Position numbers and translations under genes: made by a program. A stretch of DNA of 16,401 nt from CAZUNO01 sp964621445 [NCBI: Candidatus Hadarchaeota archaeon]. GTDB taxonomy: Archaea > CAYQAE01 > CAYVLA01. Under the pieces are notes generated by a model, which was not told where the DNA came from, made no database searches, and saw only the letters and a list, made by a program, of their open reading frames with translations. Shown piece after piece: positions 6,919 through 14,415 of the stretch. Within the stretch, counting starts at the first letter, position 1. Every line of letters starts with the position of its first letter. The DNA is taken from positions 1 to 16,401 of the forward strand of contig CAZUNO010000038.1 of the NCBI GenBank assembly GCA_964621445.1, written 5' to 3'.

Positions 6919-8202
6919 CTAGAGGTCGTCGTCCGAGAATTCAACTCGTGTTGCCTGCACCTTCTTGTACAATTTTCTTCTAACCATCAGGCCCCACAAG
7001 ACCGATGCACAAATGAGCAAGGTCGCGGTGATCACCAGCCACTCGGTTAGGTAGAGCCAGAAAAGGGCGGTTTGTTTCGCCTCTACCGCCAAGGCGTCTG
7101 CTTCCTCGAGCAGGGATAGAACGTGTTCCGCTTCCTTCATGCTTTTCTCAAGTTCCAGATCCACGAAGGATGCCTTCGCCTCTGCCAGGCTCTCCTCGGC
7201 CTCCGCGAGCTTCTCGTCAACCTTGCTCATGCTGGCTCCGAATCGGGAGACGAACTCCATAGTCCCGATTATCATCTGCATGTGATAACCAATCTCCCCG
7301 AATTTCTCCCTGGTGGTGTGGAGGAGCTGTGAGTCCGAGGGTGGAATAAGCCCCGCCGTAAAGTAAGCCATGTTGGACACGAAATCGGGGTAATACTTCC
7401 AGTGGATGAAGCTCACGCCGGCAGAGGTGGTGCCCCCCGCCAGGGTTCCCCTGAAACCAGTGGGGGAGGCGAAGAACCTCCCCTCTCCAACGTCCCACCA
7501 GCTCCAGCCAGGGTCGGTTCTCCCCCCACCAACCGGGCTCAGATCGGATAGTTTAACCGCACCCTGCTTGAGCTCCACCACATTGTACATGCCGAAAACG
7601 TCGTGGTCCTCGAACTCCTCCCAGGGGACGCTCTTGATAAAATCATCCTCAAATCGTGTAACCGTGTTCACCGAGAACTCTACCCGACCTGGGGTACATT
7701 CTACGGGCATAACTTCTTGCAGGGGAGTCAAACCCCAGTCCATATAATTTGCCCAACCCCCGAAGGATCCCGATCCGCCACCCATGAAGAACCCGACGCC
7801 GTCCTCCAGAAGACTGTCTCTCATCCAGACCAGAGTGTTTGGAGAGAAATGCTCGTAGGTCGCGTCATCAAACCCAACCACATCATAGTCGGAGTACTCG
7901 GACCGGGTCCTGGGCATATACAGCCTCAGCGCGCGCTTGACGATGGTCGATTCAAGCCACGCCATTCCGGAGATCGGCGTGGTCGAAAGAAGGGGATCGT
8001 TCCGGTAAATGGTGTACGGGCAGTAGGTATTGAATGGCGCACCGATGTAAAGAACCCGGATCAGCCCGGTGTTAGGGTCCCTCTTTACCTCCCTTGCCAC
8101 GGTGAGCCCGGGGAGCATGATCAGGAAGGCGAAAAGCGAAAACATCAGCCGCCTATTCCTCGACAAGGAAGACATGGGGCTCGGGCCGCTCCTTAACCCC
8201 AT
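6919..8202 (-). CDS. Paralog C: surface-anchored GATase-like protein
   Basis: 427 residues from ATG 8202. ATG 8175 (residue 10) is the better start: it gives a classic signal peptide (MSSLSRNRRLMFSLFAFLIMLPGLTVA), and an A/T box sits about 30 bases upstream. The outer alpha/beta domain has LIRVLYIGAP near 48-56, LYMPRT at 94-99, DGVGFFMGGGSGSFGG near 134-149, SVPWEE and WWDVGEGR. A long acidic coiled-coil-like segment follows (VDEKLAEAEESLAEAKASF and onward), then ALFW at 379, a membrane helix and VRRKLYKK. It is closest to paralog B in motif style (GGG near 141 and WWxxGEGR), so B and C form a second subtype. It lies upstream of the sulfatase on the same strand with a 188-base gap. The decayed N-terminal fragment F abuts its 5' end. 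Confidence 0.85.
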   Translation of the reverse strand: MGLRSGPSPMSSLSRNRRLMFSLFAFLIMLPGLTVAREVKRDPNTGLIRVLYIGAPFNTYCPYTIYRNDPLLSTTPISGMAWLESTIVKRALRLYMPRTRSEYSDYDVVGFDDATYEHFSPNTLVWMRDSLLEDGVGFFMGGGSGSFGGWANYMDWGLTPLQEVMPVECTPGRVEFSVNTVTRFEDDFIKSVPWEEFEDHDVFGMYNVVELKQGAVKLSDLSPVGGGRTDPGWSWWDVGEGRFFASPTGFRGTLAGGTTSAGVSFIHWKYYPDFVSNMAYFTAGLIPPSDSQLLHTTREKFGEIGYHMQMIIGTMEFVSRFGASMSKVDEKLAEAEESLAEAKASFVDLELEKSMKEAEHVLSLLEEADALAVEAKQTALFWLYLTEWLVITATLLICASVLWGLMVRRKLYKKVQATRVEFSDDDL

Positions 8203-8211
8203 AAAAAACTT
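8200..8211 (-). promoter_or_regulatory. TATA-like box deciding the start of paralog C
   Basis: The minus strand reads AGTTTTTTATGG here, the only strongly A/T-rich run before the gene. It overlaps the first ATG (8202) but lies about 30 bases before the second in-frame ATG (8175), the usual archaeal TATA-to-start distance for a leaderless message. This favours the shorter protein. Confidence 0.35.
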
Positions 8212-8546
8212 TCCCGCTTCCAGTGATCTAGCTGTACTTCGAACCCCTCAGGCCCGAATTCACATCTCCAATGCAGAGAATCCTACCTGCCCTGGGGGCC
8301 GACCTTTTGGCCACGACGGGTTGAAAACCCCATATTAGGAGGAAACCCGCATAACAGGGCAATTCCGCTTCCAGGCTCCTCGGGCCCCAACCATCCTTTA
8401 CTTCTATTGGCGCGGATAATGATGGACTATAACTAGAAAATCAGCTGTCCCGAAGTCGGTGTAAACCCTTAAAGGGGATTGCCAAACAAACCTCCAGGAG
8501 ATCCTCTGCCCTGAAACAAACTGATCCTTCCCCAGCCTTCCGGCCC
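8203..8546. other. Intergenic region between divergent paralog C and the alpha/beta hydrolase
   Basis: About 340 bases holding remnant F (8221-8394). From 8433 an open frame continuous with the hydrolase gene runs to its annotated TTG at 8547 without ATG, GTG or TTG, so the hydrolase may begin at a non-standard codon or be 5' truncated. AGGAGATCC at 8496-8504 precedes an in-frame CTG at 8511. Confidence 0.45.
8221..8394 (-). pseudogene. Remnant F: decayed N-terminal end of an A-type paralog
   Basis: Read on the minus strand from ATG 8394, this aligns base by base with paralog A from its ATG at 3344 through the signal peptide and the first strand. One frame segment gives RILCIGDVNSGLRGSKYS, against RVLCIGDVNTGLRGSRYNS in A. 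The signal-peptide part is shifted by at least one indel and an early TAA, a second indel lies near the AGG codon before ILCIG, and a TAG follows KYS. Similarity stops near 8221, where the upstream region of paralog C begins. It is closer to A than to its neighbour C. Confidence 0.75.
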
Positions 8547-9344
8547 TTGAGACGCTCCCTTGTATTCAAGGGCGTCGAGCGAGAGTATTTCCTGGCCCTG
8601 CCCAGGAATTTCGATCCGGACGAAATGCACTGGCCCCTGGTCTTCGTCCACGGCGGCGGTGGCAACGCCCGAAGAAACCGAAAGGGCATCCTAATCCACC
8701 GTTTCATGAACGAGCTTGACCTGCCAGCCATTTTGATCCTGCCCAGATTTATCACCGAGGACAAGCAGGTAAGCCGTTTTCCATCGCTCGGAGAGGGAGC
8801 CTTCCTGAAGGAGGCACTCAAGGATGTTTGGGCTGAATTCAGCTTCCACCGAAAGGTCCTGCTGGGCGGGTACTCCATGGGTGGGCAGTTCTCCCACCGG
8901 TTCGCACTTTTCAACCCCGGCCTGGTCCGGGCCTGCGCCTCCCTTGCCGCCGGAACCTGGTCGACCCCGGACGGAAGGTTGTTGACCGAGAGTTACGGCG
9001 AGGTCCGGGACCCGGAGACCTTCCTCTCCTGCAGGGCGAATGCGGGGAAGGTCCCCGAACGACTTCATGACTTATTCGACGGGCGAACGGCCGAGGTGGC
9101 CGGTCTTACCGCCGAGAAGGAAGCGGAGAAAATCCCTTTTCTGGTCATGTGCGGCAGGCTCGACCCGCGCTTCGACATCGCCAGGAAATTCGCCTCCAGC
9201 CTCAGGGAATTCGGGTTCGAGGTGGAGACGGAATGGCCAAGAACACCACACTCATCAAGCTGGGAAAAATACCGTGATGAATACCAGAGATATCCCCGGC
9301 ATGTTATAGAGTTCCTCAGGAGATGCATCGCGGATGGTGAATAG
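8547..9344 (+). CDS. Alpha/beta hydrolase, esterase-like, cytoplasmic
   Basis: 265 residues from TTG 8547. The protein shows an alpha/beta hydrolase fold: LVFVHGGGGN (H35-G39, oxyanion-hole type), nucleophile elbow G108-Y-S110-M-G112, acid candidate D206 or D210 in CGRLDPRFD, and H235 in TPHSS near the C-terminus. The size and the HGGG plus GYSMGG combination fit carboxylesterase / polyhydroxybutyrate-depolymerase-like or feruloyl-esterase-like enzymes that remove acyl groups. No signal peptide is visible, though the frame stays open back to 8433 without a standard start, so the N-terminus is uncertain. It converges on the sialidase-like gene with a 41-base gap. In this setting it may deacylate sugars, but the substrate is not readable from the sequence. 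Confidence 0.8.
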   Translation: MRRSLVFKGVEREYFLALPRNFDPDEMHWPLVFVHGGGGNARRNRKGILIHRFMNELDLPAILILPRFITEDKQVSRFPSLGEGAFLKEALKDVWAEFSFHRKVLLGGYSMGGQFSHRFALFNPGLVRACASLAAGTWSTPDGRLLTESYGEVRDPETFLSCRANAGKVPERLHDLFDGRTAEVAGLTAEKEAEKIPFLVMCGRLDPRFDIARKFASSLREFGFEVETEWPRTPHSSSWEKYRDEYQRYPRHVIEFLRRCIADGE

Positions 9345-9385
9345 ACGGGGGAGTTGCAGGGGGAGGAGTGATACCTTGGACCCAT

Positions 9386-10516
9386 TTACTGTGGGTTCCA
9401 TCTCCTCTGAACCATGTCCCTGAAATTACCTATGCGGTGGAAGGTGAGGAAATTGGCATCGTGCCTGTTGGCGGCCCCGCCAAGCCCGTCACCGTAGGCG
9501 GTGCGGGACAGGGCAAGTATATCCCGGCCCTCGAACACCCAGTCCGGGTACTGGAAGGCGTGTGTCTCGTACTCAGGATGGTAGGCGATGGCCTCATGAA
9601 CCACCCATTTCCGGAGATCCTCGCTGCTGGAGACGGCGAGGCAGTTCCGGAACTTGCCGGCCTTCCCGGGTTCCAGATGACCGAGGTCACTCGGGTGGAT
9701 GGGGTTCACGACCGACCAGTATCTCCCCGTCTCCGGGTCAAACCGGATGGTGAACTTCTTGCTCGTCCCCCCCGGGAACTCCAGGTAACCGCTGCTTGGG
9801 TCGAAACTCAGGTTCCTTCCGTCACCGGTGACCTCGATAATCGCTGCCGTGCTGTGCCCCCGGTGCAGGGCTATCCTGGTAACTATGCACATCCCGCCAT
9901 CGGGCCTTACCACCGCGTTGCCCTCCCGCCAGGACCTCATTCTCTCGTCCTGGCAAGGGGCACACTCCAGCTTCTCGGAGAAGGTCCAGCTGGAGGACCT
10001 CAACAAATCGGCATCCGCAGGCACTGACATCATGAACGGGCGCTGCCCCTCCGTATTCCTGTCCTCCATGGCCCGCCACAGACGGCCTTCATGCAGCACC
10101 ACGGGGACGGGGGCACAGTGGTACTTCCCCCGGGCCAGAACCCCGCTATCCTCGTCCAGTGGAACCGTCCACTCCCTTCCTCCGTCTGTGGAACGCCGGA
10201 TCACGACATCCCCATTCTTCCCGCTAGTTCCAATGATGTACAGCCCGCCACGGTGGGTGAAGAGCGTGGACCAGAACTGTCCCTCGGGGGAGGCCAACTT
10301 CTTCCATGTCCGGCCGCTGTCCGTTGACCCGAATACCACCGAGGAATTGTACCTGCCGCGGTCTCCTCCGGGGCCAAAGTAATCGTTGGAGGCCACGTAG
10401 CCACCCTCTGGAAGTACGGCGATGCTCGGGGAGCCAATGTACCTCTCGGTTCTGGCCGGTGAATGGTTGATGACCACGCCAGGCACCTTTGAAAAATCCG
10501 GGTTTTCGTCGCTCAT
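9386..10516 (-). CDS. Sialidase-like BNR-repeat protein, cytoplasmic
   Basis: 376 residues from ATG 10516. Two Asp boxes of the BNR/sialidase beta-propeller are clear: S64-T-D-S-G-R-T-W71 and S109-T-D-G-G-R-E-W116. An early RTERYIGSPSIAVL (22-35) could provide the first arginine of a sialidase-type site, and VVRPDGGMCIVTR, DPETGRYWSVVNP and TAYGDGLGGAANRHDANFLTFHRI look like later propeller blades. Length fits a single six-bladed propeller without extra domains. There is no signal peptide. Family members include exo-sialidases and many unassigned BNR glycosidases, so sialic acid specificity is not established. It follows paralog D on the same strand after 117 bases and may be co-regulated, although a T-run between them suggests a separate transcript. 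Confidence 0.8.
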   Translation of the reverse strand: MSDENPDFSKVPGVVINHSPARTERYIGSPSIAVLPEGGYVASNDYFGPGGDRGRYNSSVVFGSTDSGRTWKKLASPEGQFWSTLFTHRGGLYIIGTSGKNGDVVIRRSTDGGREWTVPLDEDSGVLARGKYHCAPVPVVLHEGRLWRAMEDRNTEGQRPFMMSVPADADLLRSSSWTFSEKLECAPCQDERMRSWREGNAVVRPDGGMCIVTRIALHRGHSTAAIIEVTGDGRNLSFDPSSGYLEFPGGTSKKFTIRFDPETGRYWSVVNPIHPSDLGHLEPGKAGKFRNCLAVSSSEDLRKWVVHEAIAYHPEYETHAFQYPDWVFEGRDILALSRTAYGDGLGGAANRHDANFLTFHRIGNFRDMVQRRWNPQ

Positions 10517-10524
10517 GAGGGGGA

Positions 10525-10595
10525 CTTAGGAAATTAGGAAAGTAAAAACCTTTTCAACATTCCTAAGAAAAAACAAACATTCCGGTCAGGATGTT
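10525..10595 (-). promoter_or_regulatory. Promoter region of the sialidase-like gene with repeated short words
   Basis: CTTAGGAA at 10525-10532 is mirrored by TTCCTAAG at 10560-10567, and a third TTAGGAA lies at 10534-10540, eight bases after the first. AACATTCC occurs at 10556-10563 and again at 10576-10583, 20 bases apart, and the second is partly mirrored by GGATGTT. An AT-rich stretch between the mirrored copies is about 30 bases before the ATG and could be the TATA region. The arrangement resembles operator sites around a promoter; it is by-eye only. Confidence 0.35.
10565..10578 (-). terminator. T-rich terminator-like run after paralog D
   Basis: The minus strand reads GTTTGTTTTTTCTT about 55-70 bases beyond the stop codon of paralog D. 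Archaeal RNA polymerase terminates at such T-rich runs without a required hairpin. It also lies within the promoter region of the next gene. Confidence 0.35.
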
Positions 10596-10633
10596 CCTTG
10601 AGGGTTCGGTTCTAGATTCAATATGATTGGGGT

Positions 10634-11920
10634 CTATTCCGCCTTTAACCGCAGGCGTGAGACTCCAGCCTCCCTGTACAGCCTCCTCCTGACCATCAGC
10701 GACCACAGCACATAACTCGAGACCATCAGGGTCCCCATTAGCGCACACCACTCCGTCACGTAGACCCAGAAAAGGGCCTCGTCCTTGGCCCTCGTCGCCT
10801 CCTCCCTGATCCGGATGTGCTCCGCCCTAGCCCGGTCCAAGATGGTCAGAGCCTCCTCAAATGACCCGCCAAGGTAGGCATCCTCGGCCGCTTCCCTGAT
10901 ACCGTTCACCGCCTCCAGCTCGTCCCGAAGCTTCTTGGGATTCCCTCCAAATTTCTCCACCCAGTCCAGCATGGACCCCGCCACCGATCTCATCTGGTTG
11001 TACTCTATGAACTCAATCATCACCCGCTTGAAGAGGTATGGATCCTTGGGCAGGGTCTTTCCCACCACCCTGTAGACCAGGTACATCATGGCCTGCGGGA
11101 AAAGGTCCCAGTTATTGGCCCAGGCCCTGGTCCCCGCCGGAAACGCGGTGGCGAAGCTCAAAGTGGTCCCCTCCCCAATATTCCAGAAAGTCATCAATGG
11201 AAAGATCTGGTCCCCTCCCACCAATCCAGCCCACTCCCGGCTGCCCTCCCTGGGGATTTGGTTATTCAGGTTAGCAAGGGGAGGGGACTTTTCCCAGGGC
11301 AGTGCCTGCATCAGTTCCTCGTCACTATCCAGTATCCTTACGTAAAATAGACCATTGAGGAACCTATTCACGGGGTCCACGGTGACCGGCAGGACACGGC
11401 CCAGCGCGGTGCTCACCCAATCGAAGTCACCCGCCCCTCTGTAAACGACGGATCCCAGGGTCAATAATCCCATGCCGTCCACCTCGACACCATCGGCCAT
11501 CCAGCTGATCCATTCCGGCTTGAAAACCTTGTTATCACAGTCGCTCAGTATTATCGATTCGTAATTTTGGACCAGGTCATCCCGGGTGCGTGGCATGTAA
11601 ACCCTCAAGTGTCGCACTGCTTCGTCAAAACCACCCTTGATCATGTCCGACCTGGCGAGGACGAAGGTAACGTCGATCGCCGGGTCCTCCTGGATTATGG
11701 AATAGCTGTTGTACCTGCCCACGTGGCCAACATCCCCCATGCAAAGCACACTTACCTTACCCCCGGCTCCCACCCTTTGGGAAGGACATGGATGGAGCCC
11801 GAGGAGCAGCAATATCCCCACTGCCATTGCCCACCTCCACACGGGGACTCCAGTTAGAGAAGCCACCAAGCCCCTCGAACACCGGAAAATCTCTCTCATA
11901 ACCATCATTAAAGGAACCAC
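10634..11920 (-). CDS. Paralog D: surface-anchored GATase-like protein
   Basis: 428 residues from GTG 11920; ATG 11908 or 11899 is likelier, with GAGGAG upstream at about the right distance. The N-terminus is unusually long before the hydrophobic core (WAMAVGILLLLGL, 30-42). The outer domain begins VSVLCMGD (56-63), with LRVYMPRT at 105-112, DGMGLLTLG at 148-156, QALPWEKSPP and MTFWNIGEG. A stalk follows with KKLRDELEAVNGIREAAEDAY-like helices, then ALFW at 382, a membrane helix and VRRRLYREAGVSRL. It is the sister of A: the outer domains are clearly related but diverged, while the last 61 residues differ at one position. It lies upstream of the sialidase-like gene, and the C-terminal fragment H lies just beyond its promoter. 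Confidence 0.85.
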   Translation of the reverse strand: MVPLMMVMREIFRCSRGLVASLTGVPVWRWAMAVGILLLLGLHPCPSQRVGAGGKVSVLCMGDVGHVGRYNSYSIIQEDPAIDVTFVLARSDMIKGGFDEAVRHLRVYMPRTRDDLVQNYESIILSDCDNKVFKPEWISWMADGVEVDGMGLLTLGSVVYRGAGDFDWVSTALGRVLPVTVDPVNRFLNGLFYVRILDSDEELMQALPWEKSPPLANLNNQIPREGSREWAGLVGGDQIFPLMTFWNIGEGTTLSFATAFPAGTRAWANNWDLFPQAMMYLVYRVVGKTLPKDPYLFKRVMIEFIEYNQMRSVAGSMLDWVEKFGGNPKKLRDELEAVNGIREAAEDAYLGGSFEEALTILDRARAEHIRIREEATRAKDEALFWVYVTEWCALMGTLMVSSYVLWSLMVRRRLYREAGVSRLRLKAE

Positions 11921-12293
11921 TCCTCGATGACCGGGACGGAATAATCAGCCCACTAATATTTCTAGTGCCACCCGGTATCAAGAATCGCTTCACCTGATCA
12001 TAACGGGAACGGCAGAAACATCTAATTCCCGCAGAGACAGAACTCACCTCAGAATCTCTATCGCTTCCTGGTAATCCCCACCTCGCGATAGAGTTGCCTC
12101 CTGCCCCTCACCCTCCATAACACGACACCGGTTAGGGTCAGTAGGACGAAGATACCCCGGGACTTTTCCCTTTCTCTCGGTTTGAGCTTTTCATTGAATA
12201 GGATTGTCCGAATCTCCCGATATCCTACGTCCCGTTGCTCTTTTGGAAAGTCATTTATGATCCAGTAATTTTGGATGGACGGGAAGCCATTCA
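11921..12293. other. Intergenic region between divergent paralog D and the phosphoesterase
   Basis: About 370 bases. The left part is the promoter of D, with A/T boxes at about 11940-11947 and 11954-11962 and a short inverted repeat CACTA ... TAGTG at 11951-11967. The middle holds remnant H (12058-12150). The right end, with CATTTATGA and AGTAATTTT boxes 27-40 bases before ATG 12294, should be the phosphoesterase promoter. Confidence 0.45.
12058..12150 (-). pseudogene. Remnant H: C-terminal membrane tail of another family member
   Basis: The last 30 codons of a 78-codon minus-strand frame read FVLLTLTGVVLWRVRGRRQLYREVGITRKR, matching the membrane-exit and basic tail shared by A-D (VLWSLMVRRRLYREAGVSRL). 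Upstream codons of that frame (back to 12294) show no family similarity and no ALFW motif, so only the tail survives, still closed by a stop codon. The stub is too short to fold as the parent; it could be expressed as a tiny membrane peptide but more likely is debris. Confidence 0.55.
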
Positions 12294-14099
12294 ATGCGTG
12301 GAATTATTCCCGCCATATTGCTCACCGCTTTCCTGCTTCCCTTTAGCGTTGCCGCTTCCTATGAGGACATGGAGCAGCTGGACCAGGCAGCGACCTTCAG
12401 CTTCGCCATAATGAGCGACAACAAGGGCGATTCGCCCTATAGCAGCGAGGAGTTCGCCAACATGGTTGACTCCATCAACCGAAGCAGCGACGCCTTCGTG
12501 ATCGGTCTGGGCGACCACGTGAAAAGGGGATGGTCCAACGACTTTCTCCAGTTCCTCGATGACGACGAGTGGTGGCACAGGTGGTTCTACCCCAACGTGG
12601 CCGATGGCGAAAACGAATATTACGGCCAGGGGCAGGGCGACTGGGGGGCCGGGGCACCCATCCTTGACGAGGTCGATATGGACACCAGACCAGGTGTTGA
12701 AATCAGGGATAACGGAGCTGAATACTACGCCAGGATCGAGGTAAAGGGCTACACGATCCATCTCATCCAGCTAACATTCTCCGACACGCCATCCGACCCC
12801 GACACGGCATTTACCGAGTCCAGCAGGAACTACCTCATCGAGACCCTAAATGGTATAGACAAGGGCCAGAAGGACATGGTGATAGTGGGGGCCCATTCCA
12901 TAGGGGGTAGCTGGTTGGAGGTCCTATCTGAGGAAAGAATCGAGGCGGTCATGGACAAGACCGATCTCCTACTCTCCGCAACCACCCATTACTTCACCAG
13001 AATCATCCCCCGCGGCTACTCATACAGTGGTGCTCTCTGCATAAACACCGGATCGATAACCTATCCCTCGGGAGGCAGCGAACCGGGATATGTCCAGGTC
13101 CACGTCCTGGAAGACCCTCTCCGTCTGGTGACCCACTACCACGATGCCCGCCAGGAGGAGAGGGTGATCAGATGCGGCAGATATTCATTTGTAAAGGAGA
13201 TAGATGGCATAATACTGGAGGACATCTGCTCCTACGACCCGGACATACCGGCCTGTTGGCCCGAGGACCCCGCCACTTCCCCTCCAGAGGTCGTGCAGGG
13301 AGAGATATTCACGGTCACCTGCAGGGCGAAATACCGATCCGTCCCCGTCAAACCAAACGTAACCCTCGACCTTTACAAGGTAGAGGGAGACAAGCTGCCC
13401 ATGTACGATGACGGGTCCCCGGGAGATGGCATTGCCGGGGATGGTGTTTACTCCCTGACCACCCGGATGCCATCAGATGCCCGGCTCGGAGAGCACCACC
13501 TGGACCTGATCATGGAGTACGGGGAGGAGAACACCGACACCGAGGTGGAAGTAACCGTGCTCCCGGCAGGAGACTACCTAATATTTTCTGATCGGATGCG
13601 CCCGGGCTGGATTAAGGAGGAGATGGGAGGCGCCAATCTCACACTGTCGGCGGATGACCCGAACAAGGGATCGGTCTGCCAACACCTATCACTGGACAGG
13701 GGCGGTGGTGCCCGCTACAGCTATATAGTCGAGGAGGGATTTCCGACATCCGGCTTCGATACACTCGAATTCTTGATAAGACCAGTTGAAATGACCCCCG
13801 AAAGCATCTTCATTCAATTATCGTCAGAAGGTGCTCCAGGCACTGTAACCCTTAGCGATCTTGGACTGGACTTTCCCGAGGGATCATGGACCCCGGTGAG
13901 AGTGCCTCTGGAATCCTTGGGGATGAACGGCACGTATCTTTCATCCATCAGAATCTCCTCAACCGTCCCCACCGACTTATACCTAGATGATCTCAAAATG
14001 TCAGTGGAAATGGATCAAAAAATCCTGTACCTACTAATCATTTGGCTAGGATTTTGTTGCTTTGAGAGAGCAGAACCTGCCAAAACGGCGACCAGCTAG
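12294..14099 (+). CDS. Exported calcineurin-like phosphoesterase with C-terminal beta domains
   Basis: 601 residues. A signal peptide (MRGIIPAILLTAFLLPFSVAA) is followed by a metallophosphoesterase domain (about 34-285): SDNKGD with D42, GLGDH with G73-D74-H75, DGENEYY with N107-E108, GAH with H201 and TTH with H232. The first motif lacks the usual D-x-H histidine and the last reads TTH instead of GHxH, so metal binding may be altered. Residues about 330-425 look like an immunoglobulin-like domain with an acidic loop DDGSPGDGIAGDGVY (372-386) of the calcium-binding kind. Residues about 427-570 look like a carbohydrate-binding-type beta sandwich (FDTLEFLIRP ... LYLDDLKM). It ends with a hydrophobic run LYLLIIWLGFCCF (578-590) that may anchor it. 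It would act outside the cell on a phosphoester or nucleotide-sugar; the substrate is unknown. It runs divergent from paralog D. Confidence 0.8.
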   Translation: MRGIIPAILLTAFLLPFSVAASYEDMEQLDQAATFSFAIMSDNKGDSPYSSEEFANMVDSINRSSDAFVIGLGDHVKRGWSNDFLQFLDDDEWWHRWFYPNVADGENEYYGQGQGDWGAGAPILDEVDMDTRPGVEIRDNGAEYYARIEVKGYTIHLIQLTFSDTPSDPDTAFTESSRNYLIETLNGIDKGQKDMVIVGAHSIGGSWLEVLSEERIEAVMDKTDLLLSATTHYFTRIIPRGYSYSGALCINTGSITYPSGGSEPGYVQVHVLEDPLRLVTHYHDARQEERVIRCGRYSFVKEIDGIILEDICSYDPDIPACWPEDPATSPPEVVQGEIFTVTCRAKYRSVPVKPNVTLDLYKVEGDKLPMYDDGSPGDGIAGDGVYSLTTRMPSDARLGEHHLDLIMEYGEENTDTEVEVTVLPAGDYLIFSDRMRPGWIKEEMGGANLTLSADDPNKGSVCQHLSLDRGGGARYSYIVEEGFPTSGFDTLEFLIRPVEMTPESIFIQLSSEGAPGTVTLSDLGLDFPEGSWTPVRVPLESLGMNGTYLSSIRISSTVPTDLYLDDLKMSVEMDQKILYLLIIWLGFCCFERAEPAKTATS

Positions 14100-14415
14100 A
14101 AAACGCACCCGGCACATTCCTTTTTTCATTCTTCACGCGAAATAACTCATATATATGATCTAGTTCGCCAACGGTCTTTTTCGAGCACCTCAGCGAATGA
14201 AACCGCATTGGAGAGGTATGACCCTATCAGCCAGAGGCCACTTTGTCGCAACAGGCATCCTAGCATTATGGTTTCAAGTCGAAATGGAATACTGATGCAT
14301 TATCGATGAATGTTTTGGAAAACAATATTCCCGATAGAGTTCACATAATCAGCCATTAGCAAAAAGAGTTTTACGCCGAATACCTTTCCTCTGATATTGC
14401 CGAGGATGAGCCTCA
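14100..14415. other. Intergenic region before the Ser-type sulfatase
   Basis: About 315 bases. It begins with the T-rich terminator. It contains a TCATATATATGA palindromic A/T box at 14147-14158 and a 25-codon frame ATG 14218 to TGA 14295 preceded by GGAGAGGT. That frame's product (MTLSARGHFVATGILALWF and a short tail) is leader-like but unsupported. ATTAGCAAA at 14355-14363 recalls the palindrome before the first sulfatase. Confidence 0.4.
14119..14133 (+). terminator. T-rich terminator after the phosphoesterase
   Basis: CCTTTTTTCATTCTT lies 20-34 bases beyond the TAG at 14097-14099. Pyrimidine/T-rich runs like this act as archaeal terminators; no hairpin is seen. Confidence 0.4.

Noticed and set aside
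8441-8914. 157-codon minus-strand frame opposite the hydrolase
   Set aside because: It lies antisense to the catalytic motifs of the hydrolase and has a basic, low-complexity composition typical of shadows.
2109-12150. Family repeats as insertion sequences or a CRISPR-like array
   Set aside because: The repeats are protein-coding paralogs and their fragments, without terminal inverted repeats, target duplications, transposase motifs or regular short repeat-spacer units.
14147-14158. TCATATATATGA palindrome as an operator
   Set aside because: Alternating AT makes such palindromes common; it is more simply a TATA-like box and has no copy elsewhere here.
14218-14295. 25-codon frame with a GGAGAGGT ribosome site
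   Set aside because: The product is a short leader-like peptide with no supporting conservation; a weak resemblance to family leaders or tails is within chance.
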